Assembly (NCBI GenBank): GCA_963839365.1
Contig: CAWIUT010000005.1
Coordinates: forward strand, 186,001-250,000
Length of the DNA stretch: 64,000 bases
Reading direction: 5' to 3'
Source of the DNA: DASSKA01 sp963839365
GTDB taxonomy: Bacteria; Actinomycetota; Actinomycetes; Propionibacteriales; Nocardioidaceae
Part shown: one piece after another, positions 1 to 8,798 of the stretch
Layout of the letters: every line of letters starts with the position of its first letter
Numbering within the stretch: the first letter of the stretch is position 1
Position numbers and translations under genes: made by a program
The notes under the pieces: model-generated
The model's database searches: none
What the model was told of the DNA's origin: nothing
The model's input: the letters and a program-made list of their open reading frames with translations, nothing else

Positions 1-1
1 C

Positions 2-1324
2 CAGGACTTCACCCAGATCGTGCACGACTCGGTCAAGGAGCACTCCCGCACCGAGTTCCGGGAGGAGGTCTGGCAACAGCTGTGCGAAGGCATCCGCTTC
101 GTGCCCGGCGACTTCGGGGACGACATCGCCTTCGAGACCCTGCAGAAGACCATTGCCGACCTGGACCGCGAGCGTGGCACCGGCGGCAACCACGCCTTCT
201 ACCTGTCGATCCCGCCGCGGTTCTTCTCCCAGGTCATCGGCCAGCTCAAGGAGCACGGCCTGGCCAACCCGGTGCCCGGGTCGTGGCGCCGCGTGGTGGT
301 GGAGAAGCCGTTCGGGAACAACCTGAAGACCGCCCGTGAGCTGAACAACGTCATCTCCGAGGTCTTCCCGCCCGAGTCGGTGTTCCGGATCGACCACTAC
401 CTCGGCAAGGAGACGGTCCAGAACATCTTGGCGATGCGGTTCGCGAACGCGATGTTCGAGCCGATCTGGAACTCCAACTACGTCGACCACGTGCAGATCA
501 CGATGGCCGAGGACATCGGCATCGGTGGCCGGGCCGGCTACTACGACGGGATCGGCGCCGCCCGCGACGTGATCCAGAACCACCTGATGCAGCTCATGGC
601 GCTGATCGCGATGGAGGAGCCCCCTTCCTTCGACGCCCGGAGCCTGCGGCTGGAGAAGCAGAAGGTGCTGCAGTCGGTCGTGCTCCCCCGCCGGCTCGAC
701 CTCTCCACCGCTCGGGGTCAGTACACGGAGGGCTGGGCCGGCGGCGTGAAGGTGCCCGGCTACACCGACGAGAAGGACATCGCCGAGACGTCGACCACCG
801 AGACGTACGCCGCGATCAAGCTGATGATCGAGACACGGCGCTGGGCGGGGGTGCCGTTCTACCTGCGCACCGGGAAGCGCCTCGGCCGACGAGTCACCGA
901 GGTGGCCGTGATGTTCAAGCGCGCCCCGCACCTACCGTTCACCGACACCGCCACCGAGGAGCTGACCGAGAACGCGCTGGTGATCCGTGTGCAGCCCGAT
1001 GAAGGGGTCACCATGCGTTTCGGGTCCAAGGTGCCCGGCACCGCGATGGAGATCCGTGACGTGAACATGGACTTCGCGTACGGCGGGTCGTTCACCGAGT
1101 CCAGCCCGGAGGCCTACGAGCGGCTGATCCTCGACGTGCTCCTCGGCGAGCCGCCGCTGTTCCCGCGGCACGAGGAGGTCGAGCTGTCCTGGAAGATCCT
1201 CGACCCGATCGTGGAGTACTGGGCCAAGCACGGCAAGCCCGCGCCGTACGAATCGGGCACCTGGGGACCAGAGGCGGCGAACAAGATGCTGGCCCGCGAC
1301 GGACGCGTGTGGAGGCGACCGTAG
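2..1324 (+). CDS. zwf: Glucose-6-phosphate dehydrogenase, 5' end cut by window
   Basis: Oxidises glucose 6-phosphate to 6-phosphogluconolactone with NADP+, the first step of the oxidative pentose phosphate pathway. The reading frame is open from base 2, so the gene enters the window already in progress; about 440 residues are visible of a family length near 510, so the N-terminal nucleotide-binding part is missing. The active-site motif RIDHYLGKE is present near visible residue 128 and VEKPFG just before it. The C-terminal NKMLARDGRVWRRP ends at TAG, and the stop overlaps the GTG of opcA by one base. Followed by opcA and pgl, the usual actinobacterial order. Confidence 0.97.
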   Translation, partial: QDFTQIVHDSVKEHSRTEFREEVWQQLCEGIRFVPGDFGDDIAFETLQKTIADLDRERGTGGNHAFYLSIPPRFFSQVIGQLKEHGLANPVPGSWRRVVVEKPFGNNLKTARELNNVISEVFPPESVFRIDHYLGKETVQNILAMRFANAMFEPIWNSNYVDHVQITMAEDIGIGGRAGYYDGIGAARDVIQNHLMQLMALIAMEEPPSFDARSLRLEKQKVLQSVVLPRRLDLSTARGQYTEGWAGGVKVPGYTDEKDIAETSTTETYAAIKLMIETRRWAGVPFYLRTGKRLGRRVTEVAVMFKRAPHLPFTDTATEELTENALVIRVQPDEGVTMRFGSKVPGTAMEIRDVNMDFAYGGSFTESSPEAYERLILDVLLGEPPLFPRHEEVELSWKILDPIVEYWAKHGKPAPYESGTWGPEAANKMLARDGRVWRRP

Positions 1325-2244
1325 TGATAGAGCTGACCGAGACCAACTCCAGCGAGATCGCCGCGGAGTTCCTGCGCGCCCGCCGCCGTGCCGGCAGCCC
1401 GGCGATGGGCATGGTGATGACCCTCGTCGTGGTCGTCGACGAGGAGAACGCCAACGACGCCATGGAGGCGGCGCGTGCGGCGTCCCAGGAGCACCCGGCG
1501 CGGCTGCTCGGCGTGATCCTCGGCGACGTCCGCGGCACCGCCCAGGTGGACGCCGAGATCGGCATCGGCTCCGGCGCGTCCGGCGAGCGGGCGCTGATCC
1601 GGCTGAGCGGTGAGGTGACCAAGCACCCGGAGTCGGTGGTTCTCCCGCTCCTGCTGCCGGACTCCCCGGTGGCGATCTGGTGGCCCGCGAACGCTCCGCA
1701 CGATCCGGCGGGCGACCCACTGGGCCGGCTCGCGCAGCGCCGGATCACTGACGCCGCCGCGGTGCCCAACGGCAAGGCCAAGGCGATGCTCACCCAGTGC
1801 CGCAACTACGCGGCAGGCAACACCGACCTGGCCTGGACCCGGCTCACCGGCTGGCGCGCGTTGCTGGCGGCCGCCCTGGACCAGCACCCGGGCAAGGTGC
1901 TCTCCGCGTCGGTCGCCGCCGAGCGGATCAGTCCGAGCGCCGACCTGCTGTCGGCGTGGCTGGCTGACCGGCTGCGGGTCGAGGTCGACCGCAAGAACTC
2001 CGAAGGGCCGGGCATCACCGACGTCGTGCTGAACACCCGGCACGGCGAGGTCTCGCTCAGACGGTACGACGGGAAGCTGGCGACCCTGTCCTCCCCCGGG
2101 CAGCCGGACCGGCCAGTGGCGCTCAAGCGGCGCCAGATCCCCGAGCTGCTCTCCGAGGAGCTGCGTCGACTCGACCCGGACGAGGTGTACGCCCGCACCG
2201 TGCGCCGCTGGGTGAAGCTGCACGACAAGTCGGCGAAGCAGTGA
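1324..2244 (+). CDS. opcA: OpcA, glucose-6-phosphate dehydrogenase assembly protein
   Basis: 306-residue OpcA family protein, needed in actinobacteria and cyanobacteria for assembly or allosteric activation of glucose-6-phosphate dehydrogenase. It starts MIELTETNSSEIAAEFLRAR and carries the family stretch SVVLPLLLPDSPVAIWWP. I chose GTG at 1324 because GGAGG at 1311-1315 lies eight bases upstream and the start overlaps the zwf stop by one base; the alternative GTG at 1309 has no ribosome binding site. The stop overlaps the pgl start by four bases, so zwf-opcA-pgl should be translationally coupled. Confidence 0.94.
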   Translation: MIELTETNSSEIAAEFLRARRRAGSPAMGMVMTLVVVVDEENANDAMEAARAASQEHPARLLGVILGDVRGTAQVDAEIGIGSGASGERALIRLSGEVTKHPESVVLPLLLPDSPVAIWWPANAPHDPAGDPLGRLAQRRITDAAAVPNGKAKAMLTQCRNYAAGNTDLAWTRLTGWRALLAAALDQHPGKVLSASVAAERISPSADLLSAWLADRLRVEVDRKNSEGPGITDVVLNTRHGEVSLRRYDGKLATLSSPGQPDRPVALKRRQIPELLSEELRRLDPDEVYARTVRRWVKLHDKSAKQ

Positions 2245-2978
2245 GGGGCACGGTCTCGGTTCTGCGGCACCCCGACCGCCAAGCGCTGGCGCACGCAGTG
2301 GCGGCGCGACTGGTCACCCGGCTGGTCGACCTGCAGCACGACGGGCGCGTGCCGTCGGTGGCGCTCACAGGGGGCAGCGTGGCCAACGAGGTGTACGCCG
2401 CCCTCGCCGACTCGCCGGCCGCCCGGGCGGTGGACTGGTCCCGGGTGGAGCTGTGGTGGGGCGACGAACGGTTCGTGGCGGGGGACGACGCCGACCGCAA
2501 CGACGGGCAGGCGCGGACGGCGCTGCTCGACAAGCTGCCGCTCGACCCACGGCGGGTGCACCCCATGCCCGCCGCCGACGGGCCGCTGCGTGATCTCGAC
2601 GACGCAGCCGCCGCCTACGCCCGGCAGCTGCGGGAGAGCCCGGCCGGGGACTTCGACCTGGTGCTGCTCGGTGTCGGCCCCGACGGCCACGTGGCGTCGC
2701 TGTTCCCGGGGTTCCCCCAGCTGCACGTGGAGGGCGAGGTCGCGGTCGCGGTCCACGACTCACCCAAGCCGCCTCCGGACCGGGTCAGCCTGACCTTCCC
2801 GGCGCTGGAACGCACCGGCGAGCTGTGGTTCGTCGCGGCCGGCGAGGAGAAGGCCGACGCGGTGCGTCGGGCGCTCGATCCGGACACCGACCCGGACACC
2901 GTCCCGGCGGCGCGTCCCCGCGGCCGGGAACGCACGCTCTGGCTGCTCGACGACGAGGCGGCCGGCGCGCTCGGTTGA
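2241..2978 (+). CDS. pgl: 6-phosphogluconolactonase
   Basis: 245-residue lactonase of the glucosamine/galactosamine-6-phosphate isomerase fold. It hydrolyses 6-phosphogluconolactone, the product of Zwf. Visible signatures are LTGGSVANEVYAAL, WWGDERFVAGDDADRN and LLGVGPDGHVASLFPG. GTG start overlaps the opcA stop as GTGA. Third gene of the zwf-opcA-pgl operon; it converges on rbpA with a small hairpin between the two stops. Confidence 0.95.
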   Translation: MRGTVSVLRHPDRQALAHAVAARLVTRLVDLQHDGRVPSVALTGGSVANEVYAALADSPAARAVDWSRVELWWGDERFVAGDDADRNDGQARTALLDKLPLDPRRVHPMPAADGPLRDLDDAAAAYARQLRESPAGDFDLVLLGVGPDGHVASLFPGFPQLHVEGEVAVAVHDSPKPPPDRVSLTFPALERTGELWFVAAGEEKADAVRRALDPDTDPDTVPAARPRGRERTLWLLDDEAAGALG

Positions 2979-2996
2979 GCCCGCCACGGGGGCTCA
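2976..2996. terminator. Short hairpin between convergent pgl and rbpA
   Basis: Perfect 7-bp inverted repeat TGAGCCC/GGGCTCA with a 7-nt loop. It covers the pgl stop codon and lies just past the rbpA stop, so it could act on transcripts from either side. There is no T-tract, so termination is inferred from its position only. Confidence 0.4.
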
Positions 2997-3353
2997 GAGA
3001 ATGAGCTCGCCGCGCTTGCGGCGCTCACGCAGGGTGGAAAGGGCCTCCTCGAGGATGGCGGCGGCCTCCTTGTCCGAACGCCGCTCCTTCACGTACGCGA
3101 GGTGGGTCTTGTACGGCTCGATCTTCGGTGGTGGCGGCGGGTTGTCCGAGTCCATGCTGGCCGGCAGCCCGCACTTCGGGCAGTCCCACGAGTCCGGGAT
3201 CTGCGCCTCGACCGCGAAGGTGACCTCCGACGTGTGCCGGTGCGCGCAGAAGTAGACCACTCGTTGACGCGGCGCCGCGTCCCCGCGCTCCGCCTCCCCG
3301 ATCGGCCCCGCACCGACACGGCTGCCACGGATCGCGTTTCCTCCACCTGCCAC
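2994..3353 (-). CDS. rbpA: RNA polymerase-binding protein RbpA
   Basis: 119-residue actinobacterial transcription factor that binds the principal sigma factor and core RNA polymerase and stabilises the open promoter complex. The sequence has the disordered glycine-rich N-terminus (MAGGGNAIRGSRVG), the core domain with Cys/His positions (YFCAHRHTSEV, WDCPKCGLPA) and the basic C-terminal sigma-interaction segment (SDKEAAAILEEALSTLRERR). GTG start preceded by GGAGAG. Lies directly downstream of secG on the same strand. Confidence 0.95.
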   Translation of the reverse strand: MAGGGNAIRGSRVGAGPIGEAERGDAAPRQRVVYFCAHRHTSEVTFAVEAQIPDSWDCPKCGLPASMDSDNPPPPPKIEPYKTHLAYVKERRSDKEAAAILEEALSTLRERRKRGELIL

Positions 3354-3430
3354 AGCTGTGCTCTCCTCGTCCGCTCTTGGGGTCCGGTCTCGGGTTGTCC
3401 CCTGGGTCCGCCGTCCGGGTCTGCTCGCGC

Positions 3431-3673
3431 TCAGCTTCCCTTGAGCAGCAGACCCAGAGCGATGATGCAGGCGAACCAGACCAGGCCGATGCCGACCGTG
3501 ATGCGGTCGAGATTCCGCTCCGCGACCGACGAGCCCCCGAGCCCGCTGGAAACGCCGCCCCCGAACATGTCCGAGAGCCCGCCGCCACGGCCCTTGTGCA
3601 GCAGGACCAGCAAGATCAGCAGGAGGCTGGTGATGACGAGCAGGACGCTGAAGAGGATAACCACGATGCGCAA
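3431..3673 (-). CDS. secG: Preprotein translocase subunit SecG
   Basis: 80-residue membrane protein, accessory subunit of the SecYEG channel. Two hydrophobic segments (about residues 3-25 and 58-76) flank the family signature HKGRGGGLSDMFGGG. The frame begins with TTG at 3673; an in-frame GTG at 3664 is an equally possible start because neither has a strong ribosome binding site. It lies directly after tpiA, the usual actinobacterial order. Confidence 0.93.
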   Translation of the reverse strand: MRIVVILFSVLLVITSLLLILLVLLHKGRGGGLSDMFGGGVSSGLGGSSVAERNLDRITVGIGLVWFACIIALGLLLKGS

Positions 3674-3694
3674 GCCTAACTCAGGGTCCAGGTC

Positions 3695-4489
3695 TCACAG
3701 GACAGGCATCTCGTAAAACCGGCAGATGCCCCCGAACTCGTCGGCCTGGAGGCTGGCACCCCCGACCAGCGCGCCGTCCACGTCCGGCTGCGCCATCAAC
3801 GCCGCGACGTTGGCGGCCTTGACGGAACCGCCGTACAGCACCCGCACAGCCTCCCCGGCTTCCGGGGCGAGCTGGTCGGCGACCCGCTCCCGGATCGCCG
3901 CGCACACCTCTTGGGCATCCTCGGGGGTGGCCACCTCGCCGGTGCCGATCGCCCACACCGGCTCGTAGGCGATCACGAGCGCACCGACCTGGTCGGCGCT
4001 GAGACCGGCCAGCGACCCGTCCAGCTGGGCGACGGTGTGCTCCACGTGCCGGCCCTCCCGCCGTACCTCCAGCCCCTCGCCCACGCACACGATCGGAGTG
4101 ATCCCCGCTGCCAGTGCCCGCACCGCCTTGGTGTTCACCAGGGCATCGTCCTCACCGTGGTGCTGACGGCGCTCGGAGTGACCGACGACCACGTAGGAGC
4201 AACCCAGCTTGGCGAGCATCGACGCGGACACCTCGCCGGTGTAGGCGCCGTTCTCGTGCGCGGAGACGTCCTGGGCGCCGTACCTGACCTGCAGCCGGTC
4301 CCCGTCGACCAGCGTCTGCACGCTGCGGAGGTCGGTGTACGGCGGGATCACCGCGACCTCCACCCGGCCGAAGTCGTGCTTCTTGTCCGCCAGGATCCAG
4401 GCCAGCTTCTGGACCAGCACCACCGCTTCTTGGTGGGTGAGGTTCATCTTCCAGTTGCCGGCCATCAGCGGCAGCCGCTTGGCGCTCAT
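3695..4489 (-). CDS. tpiA: Triosephosphate isomerase
   Basis: 264-residue TIM-barrel enzyme that interconverts dihydroxyacetone phosphate and glyceraldehyde 3-phosphate. Catalytic elements are visible: the Lys in AGNWKMN, the His in VVGHSERR, the Glu in AYEPVWAIGTG, and the phosphate loop LYGGSVKAANV. The frame stays open upstream, but the ATG at 4489 (MSAKRLPLMAGNWKMN) gives the family N-terminus and overlaps the pgk stop as ATGA, so the longer reading into pgk is rejected. Confidence 0.97.
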   Translation of the reverse strand: MSAKRLPLMAGNWKMNLTHQEAVVLVQKLAWILADKKHDFGRVEVAVIPPYTDLRSVQTLVDGDRLQVRYGAQDVSAHENGAYTGEVSASMLAKLGCSYVVVGHSERRQHHGEDDALVNTKAVRALAAGITPIVCVGEGLEVRREGRHVEHTVAQLDGSLAGLSADQVGALVIAYEPVWAIGTGEVATPEDAQEVCAAIRERVADQLAPEAGEAVRVLYGGSVKAANVAALMAQPDVDGALVGGASLQADEFGGICRFYEMPVL

Positions 4490-5682
4490 GCCGGGTCCCC
4501 GAGCACCTCGAGGCCGGGAAGGTGCTTGCCCTCGAGGTACTCGAGGCTGGCACCGCCCCCCGTGGAGATGTGCGAGAACGCGCTGTCGGGGAAGCCCAGC
4601 CTGCGCACCGCCGCGGCCGAGTCGCCGCCACCGACCACGCACAAGCCGTCCACGTGCGTCAGCGCCTCGGCGACCGCTCTCGTGCCGGAGGCGAACGCGT
4701 CGATCTCGAACACCCCCATCGGCCCGTTCCAGAAGACCGTCCGGGCATCGGTGACCGCGTCGGCGAACAGCCGCTCGGACGCCGGTCCGATGTCCACGCC
4801 GACCCGGTCGGCCGGGATCTGGTCCGCGGGCACGACGGAGACCGGCGCGCCGTCCTTCACCTCGTCGGCGACCCGGATGTCGGTCGGCAGCACGATCCGC
4901 ACCCCCGCCTGCTCGGCCTTGGTCAGGTAGCTGCGGCAGGTCTCAACCTGGTCCTCCTCCAGCAGGCTGCGCCCGACCTCGAGGCCCTGGGCCCGCAGGA
5001 ACGTGAACACCATCCCGCCGCCGATCAGCAGCCGGTCGGCCTTGCCGAGCAGACTGTCGATCACGCCGAGCTTGTCGGAGACCTTCGACCCTCCGAGCAC
5101 CACGGCGTAGGGCCGGTCGGGGTCCTCGGTGAGGCGGCGCAGCACGTCGACCTCGGCGGCCACGAGCCCGCCCATGGCGTGCGGCAGCAGCGTGGCCACG
5201 TCGTACACCGAGGCCTGCTTGCGGTGCACCACGCCGAAGCCGTCGCTCACGAACGCGTCCCCGAGCGCGGCCAGCTGCCGTGCGAACGCCTGCCGTTCGG
5301 CGTCGTCCTTGCTGGTCTCCGCGAGGTTGAAACGGACGTTCTCGAGCACGGCCACCTGACCGTCGGAGAGCCCGGAGACCACCTGCTGTGCGCTCTCCCC
5401 CACGGTGTCGGTCGCGAACGCGACCGGGGCGCCGAGCAGGTCTGCGAGACGTTCGGCGACCGGCGCCAGGGAGTACGCCGGGTCCGGAGCGCCCTTGGGG
5501 CGGCCGAGGTGGGCCAGCACCGCCACCTTGGCCCCCGCGTCGCTCAGCGCACGGATGGTCGGGATGCTGGCCCGGATGCGGCCGTCGTCGCCGATCTTCC
5601 CGCCGGACAGCGGCACGTTGAGGTCGGAACGGACCAGGACGCGCTTGCCGCGCACGTCGCCCAGGGACTCGATGGTGCGCAT
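4486..5682 (-). CDS. pgk: Phosphoglycerate kinase
   Basis: 398-residue glycolytic kinase that transfers phosphate from 1,3-bisphosphoglycerate to ADP. Signatures include LVRSDLNVPL near the N-terminus, VLGGSKVSDKLGVID, WNGPMGVFE and the nucleotide loop VVGGGDSAAAVRRLG followed by HISTGGGASLEYLEG. It overlaps tpiA by four bases and follows gap by four bases, forming a gap-pgk-tpiA operon. Confidence 0.97.
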   Translation of the reverse strand: MRTIESLGDVRGKRVLVRSDLNVPLSGGKIGDDGRIRASIPTIRALSDAGAKVAVLAHLGRPKGAPDPAYSLAPVAERLADLLGAPVAFATDTVGESAQQVVSGLSDGQVAVLENVRFNLAETSKDDAERQAFARQLAALGDAFVSDGFGVVHRKQASVYDVATLLPHAMGGLVAAEVDVLRRLTEDPDRPYAVVLGGSKVSDKLGVIDSLLGKADRLLIGGGMVFTFLRAQGLEVGRSLLEEDQVETCRSYLTKAEQAGVRIVLPTDIRVADEVKDGAPVSVVPADQIPADRVGVDIGPASERLFADAVTDARTVFWNGPMGVFEIDAFASGTRAVAEALTHVDGLCVVGGGDSAAAVRRLGFPDSAFSHISTGGGASLEYLEGKHLPGLEVLGDPA

Positions 5683-5686
5683 CGGG

Positions 5687-6703
5687 TCAGAGGGACTCGC
5701 CGACGAAGCCGATCAGGTCCACCAGCCGGTTCGAGTAGCCCCACTCGTTGTCGTACCACCCGACGATCTTGACCTGGTCCCCGATGACCTTGGTCAGCCC
5801 GGAGTCGAAGATGCAGGACGCCGGGTCGGTGACGATGTCGCTGGAGACGATCGGCGCGTCGGTGTAGCTGAGGAATCCGCGCAGCGCACCGTCCGCGGCG
5901 CTGCGGAACGCCTCGTTGACCTCCTCGACGCTGGTCTCCCGGTTGACCTGGACGGTCAGGTCGGTGGCCGAACCGGTGGGCACCGGAACCCGCAGCGCGT
6001 AACCGTCCAGCTTGCCCTTGAGCTGCGGAAGCACCAGACCGATCGCCTTGGCGGCCCCGGTCGAGGTGGGCACCACGTTCAGGGCGGCGGCGCGGGCGCG
6101 GCGCAGGTCGCGGTGCGGCCCGTCCTGGAGGTTCTGGTCCTGGGTGTAGGCGTGCACGGTGGTCATCAGGCCCTTGACGATGCCGAACTCGTCCTCGAGC
6201 ACCTTGGCCATCGGCGCCAGGCAGTTGGTGGTGCACGAGGCGTTGGAGATGATCGTGTGCTCTGCGGGGTCGTAGTCGGTGTGGTTGACGCCCATCACCA
6301 CCGTGACGTCCTCGTTCTTCGCCGGCGCGGAGATGATGACCTTGCGGGCGCCGGCCTCCACGTGGGCCTTGGCCTTGGTGGCGTCGGTGAACAGGCCGGT
6401 GGACTCCACGACCACCTCCACCCCGAGGTCCTTCCAGGGGAGCTGGGCGGGATCCCGCTCGGCGAGGATCTTCAAGGTGCGGTTCCCGACCTTGATGCCG
6501 CCGTCGATCGCGGCCACGTCCTCGGGGTAGCGGCCCAGCACAGAGTCGTACTTCAGGAGGTGGGCCATCGTGGTCAGGTCGCCGAGGTCGTTGGCGGCGA
6601 CGATCTCGATGTCGGCCTTCCCCGACTCGTTAAGAGCCTGGGCGGCGCGGTAGAAGTTGCGGCCGATCCGGCCGAAGCCGTTGATTCCCACGCGGACTGT
6701 CAC
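5687..6703 (-). CDS. gap: Glyceraldehyde-3-phosphate dehydrogenase
   Basis: 338-residue NAD-dependent GAPDH. The Rossmann start is VRVGINGFGRIGRNFYRA; the catalytic cysteine is in SNASCTTNCLAP and the partner His in TTVHAYTQDQ. GTG at 6703 was chosen because GAGGAG lies nine bases upstream and the residues after it match the family start; 18 further upstream codons look non-coding. First gene of the gap-pgk-tpiA set, about 90 bases downstream of whiA. Confidence 0.96.
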   Translation of the reverse strand: MTVRVGINGFGRIGRNFYRAAQALNESGKADIEIVAANDLGDLTTMAHLLKYDSVLGRYPEDVAAIDGGIKVGNRTLKILAERDPAQLPWKDLGVEVVVESTGLFTDATKAKAHVEAGARKVIISAPAKNEDVTVVMGVNHTDYDPAEHTIISNASCTTNCLAPMAKVLEDEFGIVKGLMTTVHAYTQDQNLQDGPHRDLRRARAAALNVVPTSTGAAKAIGLVLPQLKGKLDGYALRVPVPTGSATDLTVQVNRETSVEEVNEAFRSAADGALRGFLSYTDAPIVSSDIVTDPASCIFDSGLTKVIGDQVKIVGWYDNEWGYSNRLVDLIGFVGESL

Positions 6704-6791
6704 GAATTCGCACTCCTCGGTAGCGACGGTACGGCGAGGCCCGGATGACGGGCTCACTCCCAGACCCTACCCGTTGCGGACGTGCGGCCGC

Positions 6792-7778
6792 CTACGACTC
6801 TTCGGCGAGCATCTCCGCGGTGAGAACGGCCTCGGTGTCCGGAATGCCGAGCTCCTGGGCACGCTTGTCGGCCATCGCGAGCAGCCGGCGGATCCGGCCG
6901 GCGATGGCGTCCTTGGTCAGCGGCGGCTCGTGCAGCTGACCAAGCTCCTCGAGAGAGGCTTGCTTGTGCTTCAGGCGCAGGTCACCGGCGAGCCGCAGGT
7001 GGTCGGGGACGTCGTCACTGAGGATCTCCAGGGCCCGCTCCACGCGGGCACCGGCGGCGACCGCGGCGCGGGCGGAACGGCGCAGGTTCGCGTCGTCGAA
7101 GTTGGCCAGCCGGTTGGCGGTGGCGCGCACCTCGCGACGCATCCGGCGCTCCTCCCACGCCATCAGCGACTCGTGGGCGCCGAGCCGGGTCAGCATCGCG
7201 CCGATGCCGTCGCCGTCGCGGATCACCACCCGGTCCACACCGCGCACCTCCCGCGCCTTGGCGGGGATACCGAGCCGGCGGGCCGCTCCGACCAGGGCGA
7301 GCGCGGCTTCCGGTCCCGGGCAGGTCACCTCCAACGCGGAGGACCGTCCCGGTTCGGTCAGCGAGCCGTGGGCGAGGAACGCTCCTCGCCAGGCCGCGAC
7401 GGCATCGCAACCGGCGCCGGAGACCACCTGCGGCGGCAGGCCCCGGACCGGACGTCCGCGGCCGTCGAGCAGACCCGTCTGCCGGGCCAGCGCCTCGCCG
7501 TCCCTGACCACCCGGACGACGTATCTGCTGCCCTTGCGCAGCCCGCTGCCGGAGACCATCACGACGTCGGAGTGGTGGCCGTAGACCTCGGCGATGTCCT
7601 TGCGCAGGCGCCGGGCCGCCGACCCGGTGTCCAGCTCGGCCTCGACCACGATGCGGCCGCTGACGATGTGCAGCCCGCCGGCGAACCGGAGCATCGAGGA
7701 GACCTCGGACTTGCGGCAACACGACTTGGTCACGGAGGTGCTGGCAAGTTCCGCCTTCACCTGAGCCGTCATCGCCAT
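6792..7778 (-). CDS. whiA: WhiA, sporulation/division regulator
   Basis: 328-residue WhiA: an N-terminal degenerate LAGLIDADG homing-endonuclease-like domain and a C-terminal helix-turn-helix (TKDAIAGRIRRLLAMADKRAQEL). In Streptomyces it controls sporulation septation and in most Gram-positives it is linked to cell division. Starts MAMTAQVKAELA; a second in-frame ATG lies two codons later. It sits downstream of yvcK-rapZ-uvrC, the conserved order in actinobacteria. Confidence 0.95.
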   Translation of the reverse strand: MAMTAQVKAELASTSVTKSCCRKSEVSSMLRFAGGLHIVSGRIVVEAELDTGSAARRLRKDIAEVYGHHSDVVMVSGSGLRKGSRYVVRVVRDGEALARQTGLLDGRGRPVRGLPPQVVSGAGCDAVAAWRGAFLAHGSLTEPGRSSALEVTCPGPEAALALVGAARRLGIPAKAREVRGVDRVVIRDGDGIGAMLTRLGAHESLMAWEERRMRREVRATANRLANFDDANLRRSARAAVAAGARVERALEILSDDVPDHLRLAGDLRLKHKQASLEELGQLHEPPLTKDAIAGRIRRLLAMADKRAQELGIPDTEAVLTAEMLAEES

Positions 7779-7835
7779 GCGCCCGATCCTGCCACGTTTG
7801 CGTCCCTTCTCACGAATGCCGTGAGCGCGCTCACC

Positions 7836-8798
7836 CTATGCCGGGCCCATCAGCTGCGCATAGGCATTCGCCAATTTTGCAGCATCGTGCCGAGGGCTGC
7901 CGTCATCGACGGCAAGGTCGGCGACCACCAGCCGCGCCCCCATGGCCGCGGCGACGTCCCGCAGCCGGTCCCGGTCTCCCACCGAGCTGCCGTCGGCGAG
8001 CACCGCGTCGATGTTCAGGTCCGGTGCCTGGGCGGCCAGCACCTCCAGGTAGGTCTCCGGCGTGAACCCGGCGGTCTCCCCTGCCTGTGGCTCCAGGTTC
8101 AAGGTCACCGCCTTGCGGGCCGGGCTGGACACCAACGCCTGCCGCAGCGCCGGCACGAGCAGGTGCGGGATGACGCTCGTGTACCAGGACCCCGGGCCGA
8201 GCACCAGCCAGTCGGCCGCCTCCACGGCCTCGAGGGCCTGCGGGCACGCCGGCGGGTCCGAGGGCTCGAGGTGCACCGACACCACCCGGCCTTCGGTGGA
8301 GGCGACCTGCACCTGTCCGCGCACACGGGTCAGCAGCGCGGGGTCCCCGTCCACCAGTCCGGACACCTCGGCGGTGATGTCGATCGGGGTCACCGACATC
8401 GGCAGCACACGGCCGTGCGCGCCGAGCAGCCGGGCCACCCACTCCAGACCGTCCACGTGGTCGCCGAGCAGCTCCCACAGCGCCACGATCAGCAGGTTGC
8501 CGACCGCATGCTCATTCATCGCGCCCGGGCTCACGAACCGGTGCTGGAGCACGCGCGCCCAGGTGCTGCCCCAATCGTCGTCCCCGCACAGCGCTGCCAG
8601 CGCCTGCCGCAGGTCGCCCGGTGGCAGCGCGCCGAACTCCCGGCGCAGCCGGCCCGACGAGCCGCCGTTGTCGGCGACGGTGACCACCGCAGTCAGGTCC
8701 TTCACCACGTGCCGCAGCGCCGCCAGGGACGCGGCCAGCCCGTGGCCGCCCCCGAAGGCCACCACACGCAGGTCCAGGTCGGTGCCCGGGGAGCTCAT
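7836..8798 (-). CDS. yvcK: YvcK/CofD-like gluconeogenesis factor
   Basis: 320-residue protein of the CofD/YvcK fold. In Bacillus and mycobacteria YvcK (CuvA) is needed for growth on gluconeogenic carbon and for cell envelope integrity, and binds UDP-sugars. The binding motif GGGHGLAASLAALR starts near residue 16 and is followed by VADNGGSSGRLRREFG and PPGDLRQALAAL. ATG overlaps the rapZ stop as ATGA, so it is translationally coupled to rapZ. Confidence 0.93.
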   Translation of the reverse strand: MSSPGTDLDLRVVAFGGGHGLAASLAALRHVVKDLTAVVTVADNGGSSGRLRREFGALPPGDLRQALAALCGDDDWGSTWARVLQHRFVSPGAMNEHAVGNLLIVALWELLGDHVDGLEWVARLLGAHGRVLPMSVTPIDITAEVSGLVDGDPALLTRVRGQVQVASTEGRVVSVHLEPSDPPACPQALEAVEAADWLVLGPGSWYTSVIPHLLVPALRQALVSSPARKAVTLNLEPQAGETAGFTPETYLEVLAAQAPDLNIDAVLADGSSVGDRDRLRDVAAAMGARLVVADLAVDDGSPRHDAAKLANAYAQLMGPA